A stretch of 64,000 bases of DNA. It comes from Pseudomonas sp. ATCC PTA-122608 (GTDB lineage: Bacteria; Pseudomonadota; Gammaproteobacteria; Pseudomonadales; Pseudomonadaceae). The notes under the pieces are model-generated. The model was not told the DNA's origin and searched no databases. It saw only the letters and a list, made by a program, of their open reading frames with translations. The DNA lies in contig NZ_LPNO01000052.1 in the NCBI RefSeq assembly GCF_001952855.1, forward strand, positions 96,187 to 160,186, given 5' to 3'. Shown piece by piece: positions 33,363 to 42,070 of the stretch (positions are counted from its first letter, which is position 1; each line of letters starts with the position of its first letter). The position numbers and the translations under genes were made by a program.

Positions 33363-34988
33363 ATGCACCGTAGGAATTTGCTCAAAGCGTCCATGGCCAT
33401 TGCGGCTTACACCGGTCTATCGGCCAGTGGCCTGCTGGCCGCCCAAGCCTGGGCGGGCAATCGCGCCGCTGATGGCGAGGCCCAGGCCTTCGATTTCGAG
33501 GCGCTGAAGATCCAGGCCAAGCAACTGGCCGGCAATCGCTATCAGGACACCAAGCAGGTATTGCCGCCGACCCTGGCGACCATGACCCCGCAAAATTTCA
33601 ATGCCATCGGCTACGACGGCAAGCATTCGCTGTGGAAAGAATTGAACGGCCAACTGGACGTGCAGTTCTTCCACGTCGGCATGGGATTCAAGACGCCGGT
33701 GCGCATGTACAGCGTCGACCCGAAAACCCGCCAGGCCCGCGAGGTGCACTTCCGCCCTTCGCTGTTCAACTATGAAAAAACCACGGTAGACACCAAGCAA
33801 CTGACCGGCGACCTGGGTTTCTCCGGCTTCAAGCTGTTCAAGGCCCCGGAACTGGACCGCCATGACGTGCTGTCGTTCCTCGGCGCCAGCTACTTCCGCG
33901 CGGTGGACTCCACCGGCCAGTACGGTCTTTCCGCACGCGGCCTGGCGATCGATACCTACGCGAAGAAGCGCGAGGAATTCCCGGACTTCACCAAGTTCTG
34001 GTTCGAAACCCCGGACAAGGACAGCACCCGCTTCGTGGTCTACGCCCTGCTGGATTCGCCGAGCGCCACCGGTGCCTACCGCTTCGATATCGACTGCCAG
34101 GCCAACCAGGTGGTGATGGGCATCGACGCCCACATCAATGCGCGCACCGCCATCGAACAACTGGGCATCGCGCCGATGACCAGCATGTTCAGCTGCGGCA
34201 CGGTTGAGCGGCGGATGTGCGACACCATCCACCCGCAAATCCACGACTCGGATCGCCTGGCCATGTGGCGCGGCAACGGCGAGTGGATCTGCCGCCCGCT
34301 GAACAACCCGGCCACCCTGCAATTCAACGCATTTGCCGACAAAGACCCGAAAGGCTTCGGCCTGGTGCAGACCGACCATGAGTTCGCCAGCTATCAGGAC
34401 ACCGTGGACTGGTACAGCAAGCGCCCAAGCCTGTGGGTAGAACCTACAACCTCGTGGGGCGAAGGCTCTATCGACCTGCTGGAAATTCCTACAACCGGCG
34501 AAACCCTGGACAACATCGTGGCCTTCTGGACCCCGAAGAAACCCGTGGCAGCCGGTGAATCCCTGAACTACGGCTACAAGCTCTACTGGAGCGCCCTGCC
34601 GCCGGTCAGCACGCCACTGGCGCAGGTCAACGCCACCCGTTCGGGCATGGGCGGCTTCACCGAAGGTTGGGCACCGGGCGAGCATTACCCTGAAGTATGG
34701 GCACGGCGTTTCGCTGTGGATTTTAACGGCGGCGGGCTGGATCGGTTGCCGGAAGACACCGGGATCGAGCCGGTGGTGACGTGCTCCCATGGCGAGGTCA
34801 AAGACTTCAGCGTATTGGTGCTGGATGCCATCAAGGGTTATCGAATCCTGTTTGATTGGTACCCGACCAGCGACAGTGTCGAGCCGGTTGAACTGCGGCT
34901 GTTCATCCGCACTCAGGACCGCACCTTGAGCGAAACCTGGTTGTACCAGTACTTCCCGCCTGCGCCAGACAAGCGTAAGTACATCTGA
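33363..34988 (+). CDS. opgD: Glucans biosynthesis protein D
   Basis: Periplasmic enzyme shaping osmoregulated periplasmic glucans. The 541 residues start at the ATG at 33363, giving a Tat signal (MHRRNLLKASMAIAAYTGLS) cut near the AWA-GN site. An earlier in-frame start at 33273 would bury this signal. The mature protein is an OpgG/OpgD-type beta-sandwich pair (FDFEALKIQAKQLAGNRYQD, VRMYSVDPKTRQAREVHFRP, GGFTEGWAPGEHYPEVWARRF). E. coli OpgD is a glucan-processing glycosidase. It stands alone here, not next to opgGH, which is common for opgD in pseudomonads. Confidence 0.94.
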   Translation: MHRRNLLKASMAIAAYTGLSASGLLAAQAWAGNRAADGEAQAFDFEALKIQAKQLAGNRYQDTKQVLPPTLATMTPQNFNAIGYDGKHSLWKELNGQLDVQFFHVGMGFKTPVRMYSVDPKTRQAREVHFRPSLFNYEKTTVDTKQLTGDLGFSGFKLFKAPELDRHDVLSFLGASYFRAVDSTGQYGLSARGLAIDTYAKKREEFPDFTKFWFETPDKDSTRFVVYALLDSPSATGAYRFDIDCQANQVVMGIDAHINARTAIEQLGIAPMTSMFSCGTVERRMCDTIHPQIHDSDRLAMWRGNGEWICRPLNNPATLQFNAFADKDPKGFGLVQTDHEFASYQDTVDWYSKRPSLWVEPTTSWGEGSIDLLEIPTTGETLDNIVAFWTPKKPVAAGESLNYGYKLYWSALPPVSTPLAQVNATRSGMGGFTEGWAPGEHYPEVWARRFAVDFNGGGLDRLPEDTGIEPVVTCSHGEVKDFSVLVLDAIKGYRILFDWYPTSDSVEPVELRLFIRTQDRTLSETWLYQYFPPAPDKRKYI

Positions 34989-34996
34989 TACCGAAC

Positions 34997-35018
34997 GTTC
35001 CCACGCTTGCGTGGGAAC
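34997..35018. repeat. Single CGTTCCCACG palindrome after opgD, possible terminator
   Basis: GTTCCCACGC (34997-35006) and GCGTGGGAAC (35009-35018) form a near-continuous palindrome 9 bases after the opgD stop, in the gap to the convergent small gene. It is the same family as the elements at 9261 and 26384 and may act as a bidirectional terminator hairpin, though no T-run is present. Confidence 0.7.
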
Positions 35019-35033
35019 ATCCCTTCGGCGCTT

Positions 35034-35219
35034 TCAGAACCGCGAAATACTCTTCATCGCCCCAATCAAGTACCGCATCGCCACCTGATCACTCTCGGTC
35101 AGGGCGCGGTACTGTTCCAGCAATTCAGCCTCGTCCGAACTCAAGCGTCGGCCACGCAGCGACATCCTGCGGGCCAGAAAAGACGACAAAAAACCTGCAA
35201 CACTGTAAGACTTGGCCAT
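35034..35219 (-). CDS. Small basic protein of 61 residues, unknown function
   Basis: A short protein starting MAKSYSVAGFLSSFLARRMS. It is basic in the first half (RRMSLRGRRLS) and helical and acidic in the second (EAELLEQYRALTESDQVAMRYL). GAGGAG in front of the ATG at 35219 supports this start; an in-frame extension to 35333 has no such signal. The second half resembles the short helical tail seen after some Xre-type DNA-binding domains, but there is no helix-turn-helix here. It is convergent with opgD. I do not recognise a family beyond a likely Pseudomonas-conserved small protein. The 200 bases upstream (35220-35420) show no other gene. Confidence 0.65.
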   Translation of the reverse strand: MAKSYSVAGFLSSFLARRMSLRGRRLSSDEAELLEQYRALTESDQVAMRYLIGAMKSISRF

Positions 35220-35420
35220 GGACTGTCTCCTCGTATCAATCAACTGCTCCTGGTTGCCCATAACCTTGTCCCGCAACCCGCAATGCCTGCGGGGACCAAC
35301 AGACTGACTTCCTGGGCCAGAAATCAGACTCACTGTAAGCGTAGAAACTATCTTGCCGGGCGTGGGACTTTTTTAGAGTAATCACTTAAAAAAGTGCTTA
35401 TAGGGCAATGGCCTACAGCG

Positions 35421-35912
35421 TTATCCCACGTCACTCCCCGACGGCTCATAGCGAATAATGTTGAAGCCCTCTTCTCTGCGGGGCGCTTCGAAATAGCCGG
35501 TGATCAAATCGAACTGGGCATCACTGGTTTCGAACGCGTGGGTACCGGCTGCATTGCGTGCACGCAGGCGTGCCTTGCAGACCTCGTCCGGCACGTCCAG
35601 GTAATGCAATTGATGGTCGGCGCCCGCGCCTTCGAACAAAGACCGCATCCATCGACGGCTGGCCAGGGTGTTGGCGGGAAAATCCAGCACCACCGAAACG
35701 CCAGCCTTGAGCAGCGAGATGATATGGGCCGTCAACGCATCGCGCAGGTGGCCGGTGCAGCGCACGTAGTCGCCCAGGGCCTGGATCTGTCCGGGATAGA
35801 GGCGTGACAGCCACTCATCCTCGCTGATCAATACCGTCTGGGGAGCTTGGGACAACTGCTGGGTCAGGGTCGATTTGCCGGATGCGATTTTGCCGCAGAT
35901 CAGGTGCAACAT
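35421..35912 (-). CDS. P-loop kinase-like ATPase (AAA_33 / zeta-like fold)
   Basis: A 163-residue single-domain nucleotide-binding protein. Walker A is GKIASGKST near residues 7-15. A DE motif lies in LISEDEWLSRLYPG, Walker B-like hydrophobic strand in VSVVLDFPANT, and an Arg-rich lid in CKARLRARN. This is the pattern of small-molecule or RNA kinases of the AAA_33 group (relatives include zeta toxins and gluconate/chloramphenicol kinases). The substrate cannot be told. GGAGG precedes the ATG. The upstream old yellow enzyme gene ends with a terminator at 35936-35966, so this gene probably has its own promoter or read-through. No antitoxin partner is evident. Confidence 0.82.
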   Translation of the reverse strand: MLHLICGKIASGKSTLTQQLSQAPQTVLISEDEWLSRLYPGQIQALGDYVRCTGHLRDALTAHIISLLKAGVSVVLDFPANTLASRRWMRSLFEGAGADHQLHYLDVPDEVCKARLRARNAAGTHAFETSDAQFDLITGYFEAPRREEGFNIIRYEPSGSDVG

Positions 35913-35935
35913 GGGTTCCTCCGGTGTTGAAGCTA

Positions 35936-35966
35936 ATAAAAAACCCGCCGGTTCAAGGGCGGGCTT
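35936..35966 (-). terminator. Intrinsic terminator after the old yellow enzyme gene
   Basis: On the minus strand AAGCCCGCC and GGCGGGTT flank a short loop and are followed by a T-run (TTTTTT). It lies 28 bases after the stop at 35994. Confidence 0.9.
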
Positions 35967-35993
35967 TCATGTTTACCATTATTGCTATGCAGA

Positions 35994-37100
35994 TCAATCC
36001 CGCAAATCCGACTCATGAATCGGCTGGTCGCGATGTGTGGCCCGCTGGTATTGCGCTGGCCAGATCGCCTTGCGTCCGCCCAGGTCATCGTCGGCATGCA
36101 GTGGCCAGTACGGGTCACGCAACAGTTCGCGGGCGAGGAAGATGACGTCAGCCTGGCAGGTGCGCAGGATGTGTTCGGCCTGAGCGGGCTCGGTAATCAT
36201 GCCCACGGTGCCGGTGGCAATTCCCGACTCTTTGCGCACACGCTCGGCGAAGCGGGTCTGGTAACCAGGGCCTGTGGGAATTTCCGCATTGGCCGCAGTA
36301 CCACCGGAGGAGACGTCGATCAGGTCGACGCCCAGGTCTTTCAGGCGGCGCGCCAGTTCGACGGTTTCATCCGGGTTCCAGCCGTCCTCGACCCAATCGG
36401 TGGCCGACACTCGCACAAACAGCGGCAGCTCTTGCGGCCAGGCTTCACGCACCGCCGTGGTCACTTGCAGCACCAGGCGGATGCGGTTTTCGAACGAGCC
36501 GCCGTACTGGTCCTGACGCTGGTTGCTCAGGGGCGAAAGAAACTGATGCAGCAGGTAGCCATGGGCTGCGTGGATTTCCGCCACTTTGAAACCGGCGGTC
36601 AACGCACGCTTGGCGGCAGCGACAAAGTCAGCGATCACTTGTTGGATCTGCCCTTCATCCAGTTGCTTGGGTGAAGTGTGCTGCGGATCGAAGGCAATCG
36701 GCGATGGCCCCACCGGCACCCAACCGCCGTCTTCCGGCTTGACGCTGCCGTGCTTGCCGATCCATGGCCGGTGCGTGCTGGCCTTGCGCCCGGCGTGGGC
36801 CAGTTGAATGCCCGCCACCGCGCCCTGGGCGTTGATGAAGCGCGTGATGCGTTGCAGGGGTTCGATCTGTTCGTCGTTCCACAGGCCCAAGTCCTGGGCG
36901 GTGATGCGACCATCGGCGGTAACGGCGGTGGCTTCGGTAAAGATCAACCCGGCGCCACCAACGGCACGGCTGCCGAGGTGTACCAGGTGCCAGTCATTGG
37001 CCAGGCCATCGACGCTGGAATACTGGCACATCGGTGACACGGCGATGCGGTTGAGCAGGGTCAGTTGGCGCAGGGTATAGGGTTCAAGCAGCAGACTCAT
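35994..37100 (-). CDS. NADH:flavin oxidoreductase, Old Yellow Enzyme (YqjM/XenA class)
   Basis: A 368-residue FMN enzyme reducing activated alkenes or nitro compounds with NAD(P)H. The thermophilic-like/class III hallmark Cys is present near residue 25 (VSPMCQYSSVDG). GIQLAHAGRKAS, the substrate-binding HAAHGYLLHQF pair, the FMN-contact SNQRQDQYGGSFENR segment and the C-terminal LARELLRDPYWPL are all recognisable. It resembles Pseudomonas XenA and Bacillus YqjM. The physiological substrate is unknown. GAGGTG precedes the ATG. It follows recJ on the same strand but terminators separate it on both sides. Confidence 0.9.
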   Translation of the reverse strand: MSLLLEPYTLRQLTLLNRIAVSPMCQYSSVDGLANDWHLVHLGSRAVGGAGLIFTEATAVTADGRITAQDLGLWNDEQIEPLQRITRFINAQGAVAGIQLAHAGRKASTHRPWIGKHGSVKPEDGGWVPVGPSPIAFDPQHTSPKQLDEGQIQQVIADFVAAAKRALTAGFKVAEIHAAHGYLLHQFLSPLSNQRQDQYGGSFENRIRLVLQVTTAVREAWPQELPLFVRVSATDWVEDGWNPDETVELARRLKDLGVDLIDVSSGGTAANAEIPTGPGYQTRFAERVRKESGIATGTVGMITEPAQAEHILRTCQADVIFLARELLRDPYWPLHADDDLGGRKAIWPAQYQRATHRDQPIHESDLRD

Positions 37101-37155
37101 GGGGCACCTCTTTTATGCAGTGGGCAGGCTCCAGGGTTCTGTTTGAAAGGTCGAC

Positions 37156-37179
37156 GAAAAACCCGTCCCCGGCGGGCTG
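37156..37179 (-). terminator. Probable intrinsic terminator after recJ
   Basis: On the minus strand AGCCCG and CGGGTT pair around a 7-base loop, followed by TTTT. It is about 75 bases beyond the recJ stop and before the next gene's ribosome site. Confidence 0.6.
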
Positions 37180-37251
37180 AAATAAGACAAGGTCACAAGA
37201 CCGATCACACAGTGCTTAGAGACTAGTCGACAACAGAGGATTGCACAGGGT

Positions 37252-38961
37252 TCAGCGTGGCTCGATATGGGCAATCATCAGTTGCACGGTTTCCTGGCCA
37301 CGGAACTCGTTCACGTCGAGCTTGTAGGCCAGTTCCACCCAGCGAATGGTCGGGTTGGGCCAGATCTCGCGGTCGATGCCAAAGGCGATGCCATCGAGCT
37401 TCACCGAACCGCATTCGCTCTTGAGCACCACTTTCAGATGGCGTTCGCCGACGACGCGCTGCTCCACCAACTGGAACACCCCGTGAAACAACGGCTCGGG
37501 GAAATGCTGGCCCCACGGCCCGGCATTGCGCAGGGCGCGGGCCAGTTCCAGGTGAAACTCTTCAACCGCCAGGGTGCCGTCGGACAACAGCCGGCCGGTC
37601 AGGTCTTCTTCGCGCAGTTGCCGGCGCACTTCGGCGTCAAAGGCCTCGGCGAACAGTGGGAAGTTGGCCTCGGGCAAGGTAAGACCTGCCGCCATGGCGT
37701 GACCGCCGTACTTGGCGATCAGCGTCGGATGCTGGCTGGCCACCACGGCCAGCGCGTCACGGATATGAAAGCCTGGTACGGAACGCCCGGAACCCTTGAG
37801 CAGGCCATCACCGGCATCGGCAAAGGCGATGGTCGGGCGGAAGTAGCGCTCTTTCATCCGCGAGGCGAGGATGCCGATCACGCCCTGGTGCCATTCCGGG
37901 TCGAACAGGCACAAGCCATACGGCATCGACTCCACCGGCAAGTCCTTGAGCTGGGCCAGGGCCTCACGCTGCATGCCTTGCTCGATGGATTTGCGGTCCT
38001 GGTTCATGCCGTCCAGCTGCGCGGCCATTTCCCGGGCAGCGGCGAAATCCGAGGTGAGCAGGCATTCGATGCCCAGGCTCATGTCATCCAGGCGACCGGC
38101 GGCGTTCAGGCGCGGGCCAAGGATAAACCCGAGGTCGGTGGAGGTGATGCGCGCGTGGTCGCGCTTGGCCACTTCGAGGATCGCCTTGATCCCCGGGCGG
38201 GCGCGACCGGCACGAATGCGTTCCAGGCCTTGATAGACCAGGATGCGGTTGTTGGCGTCCAGCGGGACCACGTCGGCCACGCTGCCCAGGGCTACCAGGT
38301 CCAGCAGTTCGCCGATGTTCGGCTGCGGCTTGTTCTCGTACCAGCCAAGGCTACGCAAACGCGCGCGCAGGGCCATCAGCACATAGAAGATCACGCCCAC
38401 TCCGGCCAACGCCTTGCTGGGGAATTCACAGCCCGGCTGGTTCGGATTGACGATCGCATCCGCCGCCGGCAGTTCGTCGCCCGGCAAGTGGTGGTCGGTG
38501 ACCAACACCTTGAGCCCCGCCGCTTTCGCCGCCGCCACGCCTTCGACGCTGGAGATGCCGTTGTCCACGGTGATCAGCAGCTGTGGCTCGCGCTGCAAGG
38601 CCACGGCGACGATTTCCGGGGTCAGGCCGTAGCCGTACTCAAAACGGTTGGGTACCAGGTAGTCGACATGGGCGGCACCCAACAAGCGCAGGCCCAGGGT
38701 GCCCACGGTGCTGGCGGTGGCGCCATCAGCGTCGAAGTCACCCACGATCAGGATCCGCTGGCGCTGTTCCAGGGCCGTCACCAGCAGGTCCACGGCGGCA
38801 TCGATGCCCTTGAGCTGCTGATAGGGAATCAGCCGCGCCAGGCTTTTATCCAGCTCGGCTTCCGATTGCACCCCGCGTGCGGCGTAGAGACGGGTCAACA
38901 GCGGTGGCAATTCACCGAGGAATGGCAGGACGGCAGGCAACGGGCGAGGATCGATACGCAT
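37252..38961 (-). CDS. recJ: Single-strand DNA 5'-3' exonuclease RecJ
   Basis: Degrades 5'-ended single strands in recombination and mismatch repair. The 569 residues are the usual length. DHH-superfamily motifs are clear: ILIVGDFDADGATAS, LLITVDNGISSVEG, LVTDHHLPGDELP with the DHH triad, and the DHHA1 C-terminal domain with GGHAMAAGLTLPEANF, followed by an OB-fold tail. All metal-binding Asp and His positions of these motifs are kept. Oriented with neighbours on the minus strand; upstream lie a stem-loop repeat and yaeQ. Confidence 0.97.
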   Translation of the reverse strand: MRIDPRPLPAVLPFLGELPPLLTRLYAARGVQSEAELDKSLARLIPYQQLKGIDAAVDLLVTALEQRQRILIVGDFDADGATASTVGTLGLRLLGAAHVDYLVPNRFEYGYGLTPEIVAVALQREPQLLITVDNGISSVEGVAAAKAAGLKVLVTDHHLPGDELPAADAIVNPNQPGCEFPSKALAGVGVIFYVLMALRARLRSLGWYENKPQPNIGELLDLVALGSVADVVPLDANNRILVYQGLERIRAGRARPGIKAILEVAKRDHARITSTDLGFILGPRLNAAGRLDDMSLGIECLLTSDFAAAREMAAQLDGMNQDRKSIEQGMQREALAQLKDLPVESMPYGLCLFDPEWHQGVIGILASRMKERYFRPTIAFADAGDGLLKGSGRSVPGFHIRDALAVVASQHPTLIAKYGGHAMAAGLTLPEANFPLFAEAFDAEVRRQLREEDLTGRLLSDGTLAVEEFHLELARALRNAGPWGQHFPEPLFHGVFQLVEQRVVGERHLKVVLKSECGSVKLDGIAFGIDREIWPNPTIRWVELAYKLDVNEFRGQETVQLMIAHIEPR

Positions 38962-39010
38962 GGGGTGACGGAAGCTTCTCTTTAATGTTGAAAATTAGCG
39001 GTGATCCCTT

Positions 39011-39115
39011 GTAGGAGCTGTCGAGCCCCAGCGAGGCTGCGACAGGATCACCTCGGTGTACCTGTCAGACCGCAGCGCCTGCATCGCAGCCTCGCTGAAG
39101 CTCGACAGCTCCCAC
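39011..39115. repeat. REP-like inverted repeat, third family (GTAGGAGCTGTCGAG)
   Basis: GTAGGAGCTGTCGAGC...GCGAGGCTGCGA at the left is mirrored by TCGCAGCCTCGC...GCTCGACAGCTCC at the right, around a loop of about 35 bases. It lies between yaeQ and recJ and is the only copy of this family in the window. Confidence 0.88.
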
Positions 39116-39133
39116 ATTCGACCTGTCGACGTT

Positions 39134-39676
39134 TCAGCCGCGCTCGCCAGCCAGCCATTCCAGCTGGACTTCGTGCTGGCCACGATCATCGGTCACGAAG
39201 ATCGTGCCTTCGCTGATCATCACGTCCCACTTGATCACCCGGGGCATGTCTTTGGCCAGCACTTCCAGGATTTCCTGGGGTACGGCGGCAATGCTCACGT
39301 TTTTCAGGTTTTTCGCCACCGGCACCACTTTGCCTTCCCAGACGCGCAAGCTGCCATAGGCCAGCAAGGTGGTGCGTTCGGTACGGCGGGAACACCAGGT
39401 CAGGCGGTCCGCATCCGGCTGGCCGACTTCGATCCAGTGCAGGACGCGATCATCCAGGCTTTTTTCCCACAGCGCTGGTTCGTCTACATCTGACAGGCCA
39501 CGACCAAAAGACAACTGTTCGTTGTAGAAAAGTGCGTAGGCCAGCAAACGCACGGTCATGCGCTCTTCGGTTTCCGAAGGGTGGCGGGCGATGGTCTGCT
39601 TGACGCTCTCGTACACCGAACGGTCAAGGTCGGTGAGGTTGAGTTCAAACTTGTAGGTCGTGGACGGCTGGGCCAT
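39134..39676 (-). CDS. yaeQ: YaeQ family protein
   Basis: A 180-residue cytoplasmic protein starting MAQPSTTYKFELNLTDLDRSVY, the characteristic YaeQ N terminus. Central features are PSETEERMTVRLLAYALFYNEQLSFGRG in outline (about residues 33-60) and WIEVGQPDADRL. The C-terminal half includes WEGKVVPVAKNLKNVSIAAV. The family has a PD-(D/E)XK-like fold; the E. coli protein was once linked to RfaH suppression but a role is not established. A 12-residue longer start at 39709 is possible but not needed. Monocistronic; divergent from the CoA-transferase gene. Confidence 0.92.
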   Translation of the reverse strand: MAQPSTTYKFELNLTDLDRSVYESVKQTIARHPSETEERMTVRLLAYALFYNEQLSFGRGLSDVDEPALWEKSLDDRVLHWIEVGQPDADRLTWCSRRTERTTLLAYGSLRVWEGKVVPVAKNLKNVSIAAVPQEILEVLAKDMPRVIKWDVMISEGTIFVTDDRGQHEVQLEWLAGERG

Positions 39677-39821
39677 GAACGGACTTCTAGAGACAGGGAA
39701 AGGCGGCAAGTCTAACCGATGGCGAGCTGATTCAACGAATCCTGCGCTGCATCATCCTTATCACTGCGCGACTCGCCTATGTTAAAAGGCTCACATCCCT
39801 GCCCTGCCCGAAAGGTTCCTC

Positions 39822-41021
39822 ATGTCGTTTACCGCCAAACCACTTGCCGGCCTGAAAGTCATCGAACTTGGCACCTTGATCGCCGGCCCGTTTGCGTCCC
39901 GCATCTGTGCCGAGTTCGGCGCCGAGGTGATCAAGGTCGAATCCCCGGATGGCGGCGACCCGCTGCGCAAGTGGCGCAAGCTGTATGAAGGCACCTCGCT
40001 GTGGTGGTTTGTGCAGGCCCGCAACAAGAAATCCCTGACCCTGAACCTGAAACACCCGGACGGCCTGGCGATCCTCAAGCAGCTGTTGGCGGACGCCGAC
40101 ATTTTGATCGAGAACTTTCGCCCTGGCGTGCTGGAAAAGCTCGGCCTGAGCTGGGAAACCCTGCACGCCCTGAACCCGAAACTGGTGATGGTGCGCCTCT
40201 CGGGCTTCGGCCAGACCGGGCCGATGAAGGACCAGCCAGGGTTTGGCGCGGTGGGCGAGTCGATGGGCGGCCTGCGCTACATCACCGGTTTCGAGGACCG
40301 CCCGCCGGTGCGCACCGGGATTTCCATCGGCGACTCAATTGCGGCGTTGTGGGCGGTGATCGGGGCACTGATGGCCCTGCGTCATCGCGAAGTGAATGGC
40401 GGGCTCGGCCAGGTCGTGGATGTGGCGCTGTATGAAGCGATCTTCGCGATGATGGAAAGCATGATCCCGGAGTTCGACGTATTTGGCTTTATCCGCGAAC
40501 GCACCGGCAACATCATGCCGGGCATCACCCCCTCCTCGATCCACACCACCCAGGATGGCAAGCATGTGCAGATCGGCGCCAATGGCGATGCGATCTTCAA
40601 GCGGTTCATGTTGGCCATTGGTCGGGACGACCTGGCCAACGATCCGGCCCTGGCCAGCAACGATGGCCGCGACAGTCGGCGCGATGAGTTGTATGGCGTG
40701 ATTGATCGCTGGGTCAACTCACTGCCGCTGGAGCAAGTGGTGGAACAGCTGAACAAGGCCGAAGTGCCCGCCAGCCGTATCTACAGCGCTGAAGACATGT
40801 TGGGAGACCCACAGTTTCTCGCCCGCGAAATGTTCCTCAAGGCCCAGCTCCCAGGCGGCAAGGACTTCAAGATGCCCGGCATCGTGCCCAAACTGTCGGA
40901 CACACCGGGTAGTTGTGAGTGGGTCGGACCACAGTTGGGTGAGCACAACGCCGTGGTGCTCAATGAATTGGGCTACGACGCGGCTGCCATTACGCGCCTG
41001 CGCGAGGATGGCGCGATCTGA
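39822..41021 (+). CDS. Family III CoA-transferase (CaiB/BaiF)
   Basis: Transfers CoA between carboxylic acids. The 399 residues show LAGLKVIELGTLIAGPFASRICAEFGAEVIKVE in outline at the N terminus, GGDPLR, ENFRPGVLEKLGL, and the central GFGQTGPMKDQPGFG. The catalytic Asp would be that of DVALYEAIFAMME or the nearby conserved Asp. Substrate pairs in this family include succinate/glutarate, formate/oxalate and carnitine; I cannot decide among them, although glutarate-type transferases are the closest in feel. AAAGG before the ATG. Its stop overlaps the next gene's start (TGATG). Confidence 0.85.
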   Translation: MSFTAKPLAGLKVIELGTLIAGPFASRICAEFGAEVIKVESPDGGDPLRKWRKLYEGTSLWWFVQARNKKSLTLNLKHPDGLAILKQLLADADILIENFRPGVLEKLGLSWETLHALNPKLVMVRLSGFGQTGPMKDQPGFGAVGESMGGLRYITGFEDRPPVRTGISIGDSIAALWAVIGALMALRHREVNGGLGQVVDVALYEAIFAMMESMIPEFDVFGFIRERTGNIMPGITPSSIHTTQDGKHVQIGANGDAIFKRFMLAIGRDDLANDPALASNDGRDSRRDELYGVIDRWVNSLPLEQVVEQLNKAEVPASRIYSAEDMLGDPQFLAREMFLKAQLPGGKDFKMPGIVPKLSDTPGSCEWVGPQLGEHNAVVLNELGYDAAAITRLREDGAI

Positions 41022-41899
41022 TGGCCCGGCGCTTCATCATTCGCCTGTGCCTGCTGGGTTCACTGCTCGGGGCGTGGCCGCTGTCGAGCCAGGCACAGGA
41101 CACCTTGATCTGGCTGCTGCGTGACCTGCCGCCAGTGACGATTTTCGAAGGCCCGCAAAAAGGCCAGGGCGCCCTCGACCAACTGCTGCCGATACTTGCC
41201 GAGCACATGCCGGAATATCGACACCAAATCCTCCACGTAAACCGTGCACGCGCCATGCAGATGCTCCGCGACCCCGCCACTCTCACATGCGACCCGTCTC
41301 TGCTGTGGACGGCAGAACGCGCAAAAACCGTTGTTTTTTCCGTCCAGGCCTTTGCGACGTTGAGCAACGGGGTGACGATCCGCCAAAATCAGCGGGCAGC
41401 GCTGGCGCCGTTTGTGGTGGATGGAATGTTTGACCTGGAGGCGTTTTTGAATGCGCAGGAGGCGCGCCTCGGCATCATCGCTGAGCGCAGCTATGGCGCC
41501 ATTATCGATGAAGCACTGAAGCACGCCAGTACGCATAAGTTGGCACCGCACTACGGCAATGACGCCCTCGGCAGCCTGCTACAGATGCAACGCAGAGGGC
41601 GCCTGGAGGCGGTGCTGGGTTACTGGACAGAAGTTCGCTATCAGGCGCTGCAACAGGGCATTGATCCCCAGGACCTGATCTTTTATCCCATCAAGGGCAC
41701 CCCGCCCTCTCAACTGACCCATGTCGGCTGCACGGATACTGCAGCAGGGCGCGTAGCCATCGAGCGGATCAATCAGGTGCTGCGCGAAATCCCGCAGGAG
41801 CAACTGCGACAGTCCTACGCTTCATGGCTCGACCCGGTCATGCGTGAGCAATACCTGAAAGACAACCCGACGTTTTTCCAGGATGCCCCGAGGCCCTGA
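41021..41899 (+). CDS. Periplasmic solute-binding-like protein (TIGR02285 type)
   Basis: A 292-residue exported protein: signal peptide MARRFIIRLCLLGSLLGAWP cut after SSQAQ. The mature region has the periplasmic binding protein type 2 fold with DTLIWLLRDLPPVTIFEGPQKG, INHVNRAR-like HVNRARAMQML, and two cysteines (TCDPSL and GCTDTA) likely bridged. Members of this Pseudomonas-rich family occur as stand-alone proteins or sensor inputs, without a cognate permease, as here. Its start shares a base with the CoA-transferase stop, so the pair is translationally coupled; why an enzyme and a periplasmic protein are joined is unexplained. Confidence 0.82.
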   Translation: MARRFIIRLCLLGSLLGAWPLSSQAQDTLIWLLRDLPPVTIFEGPQKGQGALDQLLPILAEHMPEYRHQILHVNRARAMQMLRDPATLTCDPSLLWTAERAKTVVFSVQAFATLSNGVTIRQNQRAALAPFVVDGMFDLEAFLNAQEARLGIIAERSYGAIIDEALKHASTHKLAPHYGNDALGSLLQMQRRGRLEAVLGYWTEVRYQALQQGIDPQDLIFYPIKGTPPSQLTHVGCTDTAAGRVAIERINQVLREIPQEQLRQSYASWLDPVMREQYLKDNPTFFQDAPRP

Positions 41900-41918
41900 C
41901 AAATCGCGGGCAAAAAGA

Positions 41919-41950
41919 AACCCCGAGCAGTGGGGAGACAGCTCGGGGTT
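41919..41950. terminator. Hairpin between convergent genes, probable terminator
   Basis: AACCCCGAGC (41919-41928) pairs perfectly with GCTCGGGGTT (41941-41950) around a 12-base loop. On the minus strand it is followed by TTCTTTTT, so it suits the DUF3509 gene. It could also stop plus-strand transcription. The bases to 42070 show no gene. Confidence 0.75.
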
Positions 41951-42070
41951 AATAAGGGCCTAAAAAGACCAGTAACAACGAGCCACAAGCACCGGAGCAC
42001 AATGCTTGGTCTCGCTGTTACAAAGTCTGACTCGCGTTACCGTAGGAAGGTTCCAAACAAAAATAAATCT

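Noticed and set aside
37267..38985. 572-codon plus-strand frame opposite recJ
   Set aside because: Antisense shadow of recJ; recJ carries all expected catalytic motifs on the other strand.
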